Shown in pieces: positions 36,301 to 47,979 of a DNA stretch of 64,000 bases (within the stretch, counting starts at the first letter, position 1; each line of letters starts with the position of its first letter). The position numbers were made by a program, and so were the translations under genes. The DNA is from Dipteronia dyeriana. Taxonomy: Eukaryota > Streptophyta > Magnoliopsida > Sapindales > Sapindaceae. The DNA lies in the NCBI GenBank assembly GCA_032871835.1, contig CM065296.1, positions 51,985,288-52,049,287 of the forward strand. Direction: 5' to 3'. The notes beneath the pieces are model-generated. The model saw only the letters and a list, made by a program, of their open reading frames with translations, ran no database searches and was not told the DNA's origin.

Positions 36301-38513
36301 GACGGAATTAAGTGTAAGAACATAGTTGCCATCAAGATCTTAAGACCATGAAATGGTTAGATAGCGCTCCTGATGCCTTGGTCAGGCTACCACCCTCAAG
36401 AAGGGTCTAAGTGTAAGAGCATAGTTGTCATCTAGATCTCAAGACCAGGAAATAGCTAGGTGGCGCTCCTACTGCCTTGGTTTGGCTACCACCCCCAAGA
36501 AAGATCTGAGTGTAAGAGCATAGTTGCCATCCAGATCTCGGGACCAGGAAATAGCTAGATAGGTCTCCTTATGCCTTGGTCGGGCTACCACCCTAAAGAA
36601 GGATATTAGTGTAAGAGCATAGTTGCCATCTAGATCTCAAGACCAGGAAATAGCTAGGTAGCGCTCCTGATGCCTTGGTCGGGCTACCACCCCCAAGAAA
36701 AGTCTGAGTGTAAGAATATAGTTGCCATCCAGATCTCAAGACAAAGAAATAGGTAGATAACGCTTCTGATGCCTTGGTCAGGATACCACCCCAAGACGGA
36801 TCTGAGTGTAAGGGCTTAGTTGCCATCCAGATCTCAAGACCAAGAAATAGCTAGATAACGCTCATGATTCCTTGGTCAGGCTACCACCCCCAAGAAGGAT
36901 CTGAGTGTAAGAGCATAGTTGCCATCCAGATCTCAAGACCAGGAAAAAGCTAGGTAGCGCTCCTGATGCCTTTGTCGGGCTACCACCTTTAAAAAGGATC
37001 TAAGTGTAAGAGCAAAGTTGCCATCCAGATCTCAAGACCAGGAAATAGCTAGATAGCCCTCCCGATGCCATGGTCAGGCTAGCACCCCTAAGAAGGATCT
37101 GAGAGTAAGAGCATAGTTGCAATCCAGATCTCAAGACTAGGAAATAGCTTGGTAGCGCTCCTGATGCCTAGGTCTGGCTACCACACCCAAGAAGGATCTG
37201 AGTGTAAGAGCATAGTTTCCATCCAGATCTTATGACCAGGAAATAGCTAGATAATGCTCCTGATGCCTTGGTCGGGCTACCACCCCTACGAAAGATCTAA
37301 GTTTGAGAGCATAGTTGCCATCCAGATCTCAATACTTAGAAATAGCTAGATAGCACTCATAATGCCTTGGTCGGGCTACCACACCCAAGAAGGATATAAG
37401 TGTTAGAGCATAGTTACCATCTAGATCTCAAGACCAGAAAAAAGCTAGGTAGCACTCCTGATGCCTTGGTCGGGCTACCACTCCAAGGAAGGATCTGAGT
37501 GTAAGAGCATAGTTGCCATCCAGATCTCGAGACTAGGAAATATCTAGATAGCCCTCCTGATGCCTTTTTCAGGCTACCACCTCTATGAAGGATCTAAGTG
37601 TAAGAACATAGTTTCCATCAAGATCTTAAGACCATGAAATATTTAGATAGCGCTCCTGATGCCTTGGTCGGGCTACCACCCTCAAGAAGGGTCTAAGTGT
37701 AAGAGCATAGTTGTCATCCAGATCTCAAGACCAGGAAATAGCTAGGTAGCTCTCCTGATGCCTTTTTCGAGGTACCACCCCTAAGAAGGATCTAAGTGTA
37801 AGAGCATAGTTGCCATCCATATCTCAAGACCAGGAAATAGCTAGATAGCGCTCCTGATGCCTTGGTCGGGCTACGACCCCTAAGAAGGGTCTGAGTGTAA
37901 GAGCATAGTTGTCATCAAGATCTCAAGACCTGGAAATAGCTAGGTAGCTCTCTTGATGTCTTTTTCGGGGTACCACCCCCAATAAGGATCTGAGTGTAAG
38001 ATCATAGTTACCATCCAGATCTCCAGACCAGGAAATAGCTTGATAGCCCTCATGATGCCTTGGTCGGGCTTTCACCCCTAAGAAGGATCTAAGTGTAAGA
38101 GCATAGTTACCATCCAGATCTTAAGACCAAGAAATAGCTAGATAGCGCTCCTGATGCCTTGGTCAGGCTACCACTCCCAAGAAGGATCTGAGTGTAAGAG
38201 CATAGTTGCCATCCAGATCTCGAGACTAGGAAATATCTAGATAGCCCTCCTGATGCCTTTTTCGGGCTACCACCTCTATGAAGGATCTAAGTGTAAGAAC
38301 ATAGTTTCCATCAAGATCTTAAGACCATGAAATATTTAGATAGCGCTCCTGATGCCTTGGTCGGGCTACCACCCTCAAGAAGGGTCTAAGTTTAAGAGCA
38401 TAGTTGTCATCTAGATCTCAAGACCAGGAAAATGCTAGGTGGCGCTCCTACTGCCTTGGTCGTGCTACCACCCCCAAGAAAGATCTGAGTGTAAGAGCAT
38501 AGTTGCCATCCAG
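33367..38513 (+). repeat. 5.2-kb tandem duplication, copy 2 (52 monomers, 5,147 bp)
   Basis: The copy of 28121-33366. The offset is 5,246 bp up to about 37350 and 5,147 bp afterwards, because exactly one 99-bp monomer is missing near 37360. The end is recognisable: the CTACTGCCTTGGTCGTGCTACC monomer occurs at both 33.30 kb and 38.45 kb. After it, the first occurrence jumps back to the unit start (CTCAAGACCAAGAAATAGG) and the second goes on with CTCGGGACCATG. That is the signature of a direct tandem duplication. Confidence 0.92.
37341..37371 (+). other. Site of a precise one-monomer (99 bp) deletion
   Basis: Copy 1 has two successive monomers near 32100-32225, with CTCCTAATGTCTTGG and then CTCCTAATGCCTTGG starts. 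Copy 2 has a single monomer start here, reading GCACTCATAATGCC. All landmarks downstream shift from 5,246 to 5,147 bp. The loss of an exact monomer length keeps the register, as expected from unequal homologous exchange or replication slippage. Confidence 0.88.
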
Positions 38514-38929
38514 ATCTCGGGACCATGAAATAGCTTGATAAATCTCCTTATTCCTTGGTCGGGCTACCACCCCCAAGAAGAATATTAGTGTAAGAGTATA
38601 GTTGCCATCTAGATCTCAAGACCAGGAATAGCTAGGTAGCGCTCCTGATGCCTTGGTCGGGCTACCACCCCCAAGAAGAGTCTAAGTGTAAGAGCATAGT
38701 TGCCATCCAGATCTCAAGACCAAGAAATAGATAGATAACGCTCCTGATGCCTTGGTCAGGATACCACCCCCAAGATGGAATTAAGTGTAAGAACATAGTT
38801 GCCATCAAGATCTTAAGACCATGAAATGGTTAGATAGCTTTTCTGATGCCTAGGTCGGGCTACCACCCTCAAGAAGGGTCTAAGTGTAAGAGCATAGTTG
38901 TCATACGGATCTCAAGACCAAGAAATAGC
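38514..38929 (+). repeat. Divergent satellite segment between duplications
   Basis: About four monomers linking the end of the 5.2-kb duplication to the next segmental pair. They resemble 36040-36400 and 41640-41870 (CTCGGGACCA, then AGAAG(A)ATATTAGTG, then AAGAAGAGTCT monomers). Nothing else was seen. Confidence 0.75.
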
Positions 38930-40939
38930 TAGATAACGCTCCTAATGCCTTGGTCAGGATACCACCCCCAAGACGGATCTGACTGTAAGAGCATAGTTGC
39001 CATCCAGATCTCAAGACCAAGAAATAGCTAGATAGCACTCCTGATGCCTTGGTCGGGCTACCACCCCCAAGAAGGATCTAAGTGTAAGAGCATAGTTGCC
39101 ATCAAGATCTCAAGACCAGGAAAAAGCTAGGTAGCGCTCCTGATGCATTGGTAGCTCTCCCACCCCCAAGAAGGATCTGAGTGTAAGAGCATAGTTGCCA
39201 TCCAGATCTCAAAACCAGGAAATAGCTAGTGTAAGAGCATAGTTGCCATCCAGATCTCAAGACCAGAAAATTGCTAGGTAGCGCTCCTGATGCCTTGGTC
39301 GGGCTACCACCCCTAAAAAGGATCTAAGTTTTAGAGCATAGTTGCCATCCAGATCTCAAAACCAGGAAATAGCTAGATAGAGCTCCTGATGCCTTGGTCG
39401 TGCTACCACCCCTAAGAAGGGTCTGACTGTAAGAGCATAGTTGCCATCCAGATCTCAAGACCAAGAAATATGTAGATAACTCTTCTGATGCCTTGGTCAG
39501 GATACCACCCGCAAGACGGATCAGAGTGTAAGGGAAAAATTGCCATCCAGATCTCTAGACCAAGAAATAGCTAGATAACGCTCCTGATGCCTTGGTCGGG
39601 CTACCACACCCAAGAAGGATCTGAGTGTAAGACTATAGTTGTCATTTAGATCTCAAGATTAAGAAAAATCTAGGTAGCGCTAATGATGCCTTGGTCGGGC
39701 TACCACTAACAAGAAGGATCTGAGTGTAAGAGCATAGTTGCCATCCAGATCTTAAGACCAAGAAATAGCTAGATAGCACTCCTGATGCCTTGGACGGGCT
39801 ACCTCTCCCAAGAAGGATCTGAGTGTAAGAGCATAGTTGTCATCCAGATCTCAAGACTAGGAAATAGCAAGGTATCGCTTCTGATGCCTTGGTTGTTCTA
39901 CCACCCCTAAGAAAGATCTAAGTGTAAGAGCAGAGTTGCCATCCGGATCTCAAGACCAGGAAATAAATAGATAGCCCTCCCGATGCCTTGGTCAGGGTAG
40001 CACCCCTAAGAAGGATATGAGTGTAAGAGCATAGTTGCCATCCAGATATCAAGACTAGGAAATAGCTAGGTAGAGCTCCTGATGCCTTGGTCGGGCTACC
40101 ACCCCTAAGAAGGATCTGATTGTAAGAGCATAGTTGCCATCCAGATCTCAAGACCAGGAAAAAGCTTGGTAGCGCTCCTAATACCTTGGTCGGGCTACCA
40201 CCCCCTAGAAGGATCTGAGTGCAAGAGCATAGTTGCCATCTAGATCTAGAGACCAGGAAATAGCTAGATAGCCCTCCTAATGCCTTGGTCGGGCTACCAC
40301 TCCCAAGAAGGATATTAGTGTAAGAGTATAGTTGCCATCTAGATCTCAAGACCAAGAAAAAGCTAGGTAGCGCTTCTGATGCCTTGGTCGGGCTAACACC
40401 ACCAAAAAGGATCTGAGTGTAAGAGTATAGTTGCCATCCAGATCAAGAGACTAGGAAATAGCTAGATAGCCCTCCTGATGCATAGGTCGGGCAACTAACC
40501 CCAAGAAGAATCTATGTGTAAAAGCATAGTTGTCATCCAGATCTTAAGACCAGGGAATAGCTAGGTAGCGCTATTGATGCCTTGGTTAGGCTACCACCCC
40601 CAAGAAAGTTTTGAGTGTAAGAGCATAATTGCCATCCAGATCTAAAAGCCAGGAAATAGCTAGGTAGCTCTTTTGATGCCGTTTTCGGGGTACCACCCCT
40701 AAGAAGGATCTAAGTGTAAGAGCATAGTTGCCAACCAGATCTCAAGACCAGGAAATAGCTAGATAGCGCTCCTGATGCCTTGGTCGGGCTACAACCCCCA
40801 AGAAGGGTCTGAGTGTAAGAGCATAGTTGTCATCCAGATCTCAAGAACAGGAATTAACTAGGTAGCGCACATGATGCCTTGGTCAGGCTACAACCCCTAA
40901 GAAGGATCTAAGTGTAAGAGCATAGTTGCCATCCAGATC
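38930..40939 (+). repeat. Segmental duplication B, copy 1
   Basis: Aligns with 41850-44008. The offset grows stepwise: 2,919 bp at the start, 2,970 bp after a 51-bp deletion in this copy near 39229, and 3,069 bp (31 monomers) after one extra monomer in the other copy near 42850. Shared rare variants include the GGAAATATGTAGATAAC monomer, the CCACTAACAAGAAGG monomer, the GAGTGCAAGAGCAT monomer and the GTTTTCGGGGTACC monomer. Many substitutions separate the copies, so this pair is older than its neighbours. Confidence 0.85.
39221..39240 (+). other. Internal 51-bp deletion junction in a monomer
   Basis: The tail AAATAGCTAG runs straight into TGTAAGAGCATAG. The partner copy at 42.14-42.21 kb has the intervening bases, and the offset between the copies changes by exactly 51 bp here. 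The junction differs from the one shared by the 36-bp truncated monomers, so it is an independent event. Confidence 0.88.
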
Positions 40940-41849
40940 TTATGACCAAGAATTAGCTAGATAGCGCTCCTGATTCCTTGGTCGGGCTACCACCCCCAAG
41001 AAGGTTCTGAGTGAAAGAGCATAGTTGCCATCCATATCGCAAGACCAAGAAATAGATAGATAGCGCTCATGATGCCTTGTTCGGGCTACCTCCCCTAAGA
41101 AGGGTCTAAGTTTAAGAGCATAGTTGCCATCCAGATCTCAATATCAGAAAAAAGCTAGGTAGCGCTCCCGATGCCTTGGTCGCTCAGCCACCTCCAAGAA
41201 GGATCTGAGTGTAAGAGCATAGTTGCCATCCAGATCTCGAGATCAGGAAATAACTAGATAGAACTCATGATTCCTAGGTCGGGATACCATACCCAAGAAG
41301 GATCTGAGTGTAAGAGCATAGTTGCCATCCAGATCTCGAGACTAGGAAATAGCTAGATAGCCCTCCTGATGCCTTTTTCGGGCTACCACCTCTATGAATG
41401 ATCTAAGTGTAAGAACATAGTTGCCATCAAGATCTTAAGACCATGAAATAGTTAGATAGCGCTCCTGATGCCTTGGTCGGGCTACCACCCTCAAGAAGGG
41501 TCTAAGTGTAAGAGCATATATGTCATCTAGATCTCAAGACCAGGAAATAGCTAGGTGGCGCTGCTACTTCCTTGGTCGGGCTACCACCTAGAAGAAAGAT
41601 CTGAGTGTAAGAGCATAGTTGCCATCCAGATCTCGGGACCAGGAAATAGCTAGATAGGTCTCCTTATGCCTTGGTCGGGCTACCACCCCCAAGAAGGATA
41701 TTAGTGTAAGAGCATAGTTGCCATCTAGATCTTAAGACCATGAAATAGCTAGGTAGCGCTCTTGATGCCTTGGTCGGGCTACCACCCCCAAGAAGAGTCT
41801 GAGTGTAAGAGCATAGTTGACATCCAGATCTCAAGACCAAGAAATAGCT
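40940..41849 (+). repeat. Satellite segment between the copies of duplication B
   Basis: About nine monomers not shared by the flanking copies. They contain the CTCAATATCAG monomer followed by the GGTCGCTCAGCCACCTCC monomer and a GATCTCGAGATC palindrome at 41233-41244. From about 41290 the segment resembles 35.7-36.3 kb of the 5.2-kb unit. No gene or inserted element was seen. Confidence 0.75.
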
Positions 41850-44008
41850 AGATAACGCTCCTGATGCCTTGGTCAGGATACCACCCCCAAGACGGATATG
41901 AGTGTAAGAGCATAGTTGCCATCCAGATCTCAAGACCAAGAAATAGCTAGATAGCACTCCTGATGCCTTGGTCGGGCTACCACCCCCAAGAAGGATCTGA
42001 GTGTAAGAGCATAGTTGCCATCAAGATCTCAAGAACAGGAAAAAGCTAGGTAGCGCTCCTGATGCCTTGGTAGCTCTCCCACCCCCAAGAAGGATCTGAG
42101 TGTAAGAGCATAGTTGCCATCCAGATCTCAAAACCAGGAAACAGCTAGGTAGCACTCCTGATGCCTTGGTCGGGCTACCACCCTTAGAACGAATCTAAGT
42201 GTAAGAGTATAGTTGCCATCCAGATCTCAAGACCAGAAAATTGCTAGGTAGCGCTCCTGATGCCTTGGTCGGGCTACCACCCCTTAAAAAGATCTAAGTT
42301 TTAGAGCATCGTTGCCATCCAGATCTCAAAACCAGAAAATAGCTAGATAGAGCTCCTGATGCCCTTGTCGGGCCTCCACCCCTAAGAAGGGTCAGACTGT
42401 AAGAGCATAGTTGGCATCCAGATTTCAAGACCAAGAAATATGTAGATAACACTCCTGATGCCTTGGTCAGGATATCACCCCCAAGACGGATCTGAGTGTA
42501 AGGGCAAAGTTGCCATCCAGATCTCTAGACCAAGAAATAGCTAGATAACACTCATGATGCCTTGGTCGGGCTACCAAACCCAAGAAGGATCTGAGTGTAA
42601 GACTATAGTTGTCAGTTAAATCTCAAGATTAAGAAAAAGCTAGGTAGCGCTAATGATGCCTTGGTCGGGGTACCACTAACAAGAAGGATCTGAGTGTAAG
42701 AGCATAGTTGCCATACAGATCTTAAGACCAAGAAATAGCTAGATAGCACTCCTGATGCCTTGGTCGGGCTACCACTCCCAAGAAGGATCTGAGTGTAAGA
42801 GCATAGTTGTCATCCAGATCTCAAGACCGGGAAATAGCTAGATAGCGCCCCTGATGCCTTGGTCGTTCTAAAACCCCGAAGAAGGTTCTAAGAGTAAGAG
42901 CATAGTTGTCATCCAGATCTCAAGACTAGGAAATAGCAAGGTATCGCTTTTGATGCCTTGGTTGGGCTACCACCCCTAAGAAGGATCTAAGTGTAAGAGC
43001 AGAGTTGCCATCCGGATCTCAAGACCAAGAAATAGCTAGATAGCCCTCTCGATGCCTTGGTCAGGGTAGCACCCCTAAGAAGGATATGAGTGTAAGAGCA
43101 TAGTTGCCATCAAGATCTTAAGACTAGGAAATAGCTAAGTAGCGCTCCTGATGCCTTGGTCGGGCTACCACCCTTAAGAAGGATCTGATTGTAAGAGCAT
43201 AGTTGCCATTTAGATGTCAAGACCAAGAAAAAGCTAGGTAGCGCTCCTAATACCTTGGTCGGGCTACTACCCCCTAGAAGGATCTGAGTGCAAGAGCATA
43301 GTTGCCATCTAGATCTAGAGACCAGGAAATAGCTAGATAGCCCTCCTAATGCCTTGGTCGGGCTACCACTCCCAAGAAGGATATTAGTGTAAGAGTATAG
43401 TTGCCATCTAGATCTCAAGACCAAGAAAAAGCTAGGTAGCGCTCTCGATGCCTTGGTCTGGCTAACACCACCAAAAAGGATCTGAGTGTAAGATTATAGT
43501 TACCATCCAGATCACGAGACTAGGAAATAGCTAGATAGCCCTCCTGATGCCTAGGTCGGTCTACTAACTCCAAGAAGGATCTAAGTGTAAAAGCATAGTT
43601 GTCATCCAGATCTTAAGACCAGGAAATAGCTAGGTAGCGCTATTGATGCCTTGGTTAGGCTACCACCCCCAAGAAAGTTTTGAGTGTAAGAGCATCATTG
43701 CCATCCAGATCTCAAAGCCAGGAAATAGCTAGGTAGCTCTTCTGATGCCGTTTTCGGGGTACCACCCTTAAGAAGGATCTAAGTGTAAGAGCATAGTTGC
43801 CATCCAGATCTCAAGACCAGGAAATAGCTAGATAGCGCTCCTGATGCCTTAGTCGGGCTACAACCCCCAAGAAGGGTCTGAGTGTAAGAGCATAGTTGTC
43901 ATCCAGATCTCAAGACCAGGAATTAGCTAGGTAGCGCACCTGATGCCTTGGTCAGGCTACCACCCCTAAGAAGGATCTAAGTGTAAGAGCATAGTTGCCA
44001 TCCAGATC
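41850..44008 (+). repeat. Segmental duplication B, copy 2
   Basis: Partner of 38930-40939. It carries one extra monomer near 42841-42940 (GTCGTTCTAAAACCCC type). Its right part, from 43642, is also the left edge of the 6.7-kb duplicated unit. Confidence 0.85.
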
Positions 44009-47000
44009 TCAAGACCAGGAAATAGCTAGTTAGAGTTCCTGATGCCTTGGTCAGGCTACCACCCCTAATAGGGGTTTGAGAGTAAGAGCATAGTTACCAT
44101 CCACATCTCAAGACCAAGAAATAGCTAGATAGCGCTCCTGATGCCTTGGTCAGGCTACCACCCCCAAGAAGGATCTGAGTGTAAGAGCATAGTTGCCATC
44201 CATATCTCAAGACCAAGAAATAGCTAGACAGCACTTCTGAGGCCTTGGTCGGGCTACCACCCCAAAGAAGGATTTGAGAGTAAGAGCATAGTTGCCATCC
44301 AGATCACAAGACCAGAAAAAAGCTAGGTAGCGCTCCTGATGCCTTGGTCGGGCTACCACCCCTAAGAATTGTTTGAGTGTAATAGCATAGTTGCCATCCA
44401 CATCTCAAGACCTAGAAATAGCTAGATAGCGCTCCTGATGCCTTGGTCAGGCTACCACCCTTAAGAAGGATTTAAGTGTAAGAGCATTGTTGCCATCCGG
44501 ATCTCAAGACCAAGAAACAGCTACACAGCACTCCTGATACCTTGGTCGGGCTACCACCCCCAAGAAGTATCTGAGTGTAAGAGCATAGGTGCCATCCAGA
44601 TCACAAGACAAGAAAAAAGCTAGGTAGAGTTCCTGATGCCTTGGTCGCTCTCCTACCCCCAAGAAGGATCTGAGTGTAAAAGCATAGTTGCCATCCAGAT
44701 CTCGAGATCAGGAAATAGGTAGATAGCCCTCTTGATGCCTTGGTCAGGTTAGCACCCCCAATAAGGATCTGAGTGTAAGAGCATAGTTGCCATACAAATC
44801 CCAAGACCAAGAAAAAGCTATATAGCGCTCCTGATGCCTTGGTCGGGCTACCACCCCCAAGAAAATTCTTAGTGTAATAGTATAGTTGTCATCCAGAACT
44901 CAAGACCAGGAAATAGCTAGGTAGAGCTCCTGATGCCTTGGTCGGGCTACTACCCCTAAGAAGGATCTGAGTGTACGAGAATAGTTGCCATCCAGATCTC
45001 AAGACCAGGAAATAGCTAGATAGCACTCCCGATGCCTTGGTCGGGCTACCACCTCTAAGAAGGGTCTAAGTTTAAAAGCATAGTTGTTATCCAGATCTCA
45101 TGACCAAAACCAGCTAGATAACACTCCTAATGCCTTGGTCGGGCTACCTCCCCCAATAAGGATCTAAGTGTAAGAGCATAGTTGCCATCCAGATATCGAG
45201 ACCAGGAAATGGTTAGATAGCCATGCTAATGCCTTGGTCGGGCTACCACCCACAATAAGGATCTGAGTGTAATAGCATAGTTGCTGTCCAGATATCAAGA
45301 CTAGGAAATAGCTAGATAGCGCTCCTGATGCCTTGGTCATTCTACATCCGCTAAGAAGGTTCTGAGTGAAATAACATAGTTGCCATCCTGATCTCAAGAC
45401 CAGGAAATAGCAAGGTAGCGCTTCTGATGCCTTGGTCGGGCTACCACCCTCAAGAAGGATCTGAGTGTAAGAGCATAGTTGCCATCAAGATCTCAAGACC
45501 AGGAAATAGCTAGGTATCGCTCTTGATGACTTGGTTGGGCTACCAACCCCTAGAAGGATCTGAGTGTAAGAGCATAGTTGCCATCCAGAACTCGAGACTA
45601 GGAAATAGATAGATAGCCCTCTTGATGCATTGGTCCGGCTACCACCCCCAAGAAGGATCTAAGTGTAAGAACATAGTTGCAATCCAGATCTCAAGACCAT
45701 GAAATAGCAAGATAGCGCTCCTGATGCCTTGGTCGGGCTACCACCCTCAAGAAGGGTCTAAGTGTAAGAGCATAGTTGTCATTAAGATCTCAAGACTAGG
45801 AAATAGCTAGGTAGCGCTCCTGATGCCTTGGTCGGGCTACCACAGCCAAGAAAGATATAAGTGTAGGAGCATAGTTACTATCCAGATCTCGAGACCGGGA
45901 AATAGCTAGATAGGTCTCCTTATGCCTTGGTCCGGCTACCACCACCAAGGAGGTTCTGAGTGTAAGAGCATAGTTGCCATCCAGACCTCTAAATGAGGAA
46001 ATAGCTAGGTAGCGCTCCTGATGCCATGGTCGGGCTACCACCTAAGAAGGTTCTAAGTGTAAGAGCATAGTTGCCATCCAGATCTTAAGACCAGGAAATA
46101 GCTAGATAGATCTCCTGATGCCTTGGTCGGGCTACCACCACTTAGAAGGGTCTGAGTGTAAGAGCATAGTTGCCATCCAGATCCCAAGACCAAGAAATAG
46201 CTAGATAGCGCTCCTGATGCCTTGGAAAGGATACCACCCCGAAAAAGAATCTGAGTGTAAGAGTATAGTTGCCATCCAGATCTCAAGACCAAGAAAAAGC
46301 TAGATAGCACTCCTGATGCCTTGGTCGGGCTACAACCCCAAGAAGGATCTGAGTGTAAGAGCATAGTTGCCATCCAAATCTCAAGACCAGTAAAAAACTA
46401 GGTAGCGCTCCTGATGCCTTGGTCGCTCTCCCACCCCAAAGAAGGATCTGAGTGTAAGAACATAGTTTCCATCCAGATCTCGAGATCAGGAAATAGCTAG
46501 ATAGGCCTCCTGATGCCTAGGTCGGGGTACCACCCCCAAGAAGGATCTTTTTGTAAGAGCATAGTTGTTATCCAGATCTCAAGACCAGGAAATAGCTCGA
46601 TAGCCCTCCTGATGCCTTGGTCAGGTTATCACCCCTTAGAAGGATCTGAGTGTAAGAGCATAGTTGCCATACGGATAACAAGACCAAGAAATAGCTATAT
46701 GGCGCTCCTGATGCATTGGTCGGGCTACCACCCCCAAGAAAATTCATAGTGTAAGAGTATAGTTGTCATCCAGAGCTCAAGACAAGGAAAAAGCTAAGTA
46801 GCGCTCCTAATGCTTTGGTCACGCTACCACCCCCAAGAAGGGTCTGAGTGTAAGAGTATAATTGTCATCTAGATCTCAAAACCAAGAAAAAGCTAGGTAG
46901 CTCTAATAATGCCTTGGTCGGGCTACCACTAACAAGAAGAATGTGATTGTAAGAGCATAGTTGCCATCTAGATCTTAAGACCAAAAAATAGCTAGATAGA

Positions 47001-47979
47001 ACTCATGATTCCTTGGTCGGGCTACCACCCTTAAGAAGGATCTGAGTGAAATAGTATAGTTGCCATTCAGATTTCGAGACCAGAAAAAAGCTAGATTGCC
47101 CTCCTAATGCCTTGGTCGGGATACAACCCCTTAGAAGGATCTGAGTGTAAGAGCATAGTTGCCATTTAGATCTCAAGACCAGGAAAAAACTAGGTAGCGC
47201 TCCTGATGCCTTGGTCGCTCTCCCACCCCAAAGAAGGATCTGAGTGTAAGAGTATAGTTTCCATCCAGATCTCGAGATCAGGAAATAGCTAGATAGGCCT
47301 TCTGATGCCTAGGTCGGGGTACCACCCCCAAGAAGGATCTGTAAGAGCATAGTCGTTATCCAGATCTCAGGACCAGGAAATAGCTAGATAGCCCTGTCGA
47401 TGCCTTGGTCAGGTTATCACCCCTTAGAAGGCTCTAAGTGTAAGAGCATAGTTGCCATACAGATCCCAAGACCAAGAAATTGCTATATGGCGCTCCTGAT
47501 GCCTTCATCGGGCTACCACTCCCAAGAAAATTCTTAGTGTAAGAGTATGGTTGTAATCCAGAGCTCAAGACCAGGAAAAAGCTAGGTAGCCCTTCTGATG
47601 CCTTGGTCAGGCTACTAACCCCAAGAAGTATCTAAGTGTAAGAGTATAGTTGTCATCTAGATCTCAAAACCAAGAAAATGCTAGGTAGCTCTAATGATGC
47701 CTTAGTCGGGCTACCACTAACAAGAAGGATCTGAGTGTAAGAGCATAGTTGCCATCTAGATCTTAAGACCAAGAAATAGTGAGATAGCACTCCTGATGCC
47801 TTGGTTGGGCTACCACCTTTAAGAAGGATCTGAGTGAAAGAGCATAGTTTCCGTTCAGATCTCGAGACCAGAAAAAAGCTAGATTGCCCTCCTAATGCCT
47901 TGGTCGGGCTACCACACCTAAGAAGGATCTGAGTGTAAGAGCATAGTTACCATCCAGATCTGAAGACCAAGAAATAGCT

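Noticed and set aside
28121..38513. The large near-identical duplications as pure assembly artefacts
   Set aside because: Not fully excluded, but the copies have private substitutions, a one-monomer deletion and, in the other pair, distinct small indels. A simple assembly duplication would not produce these. Spanning reads would settle it.
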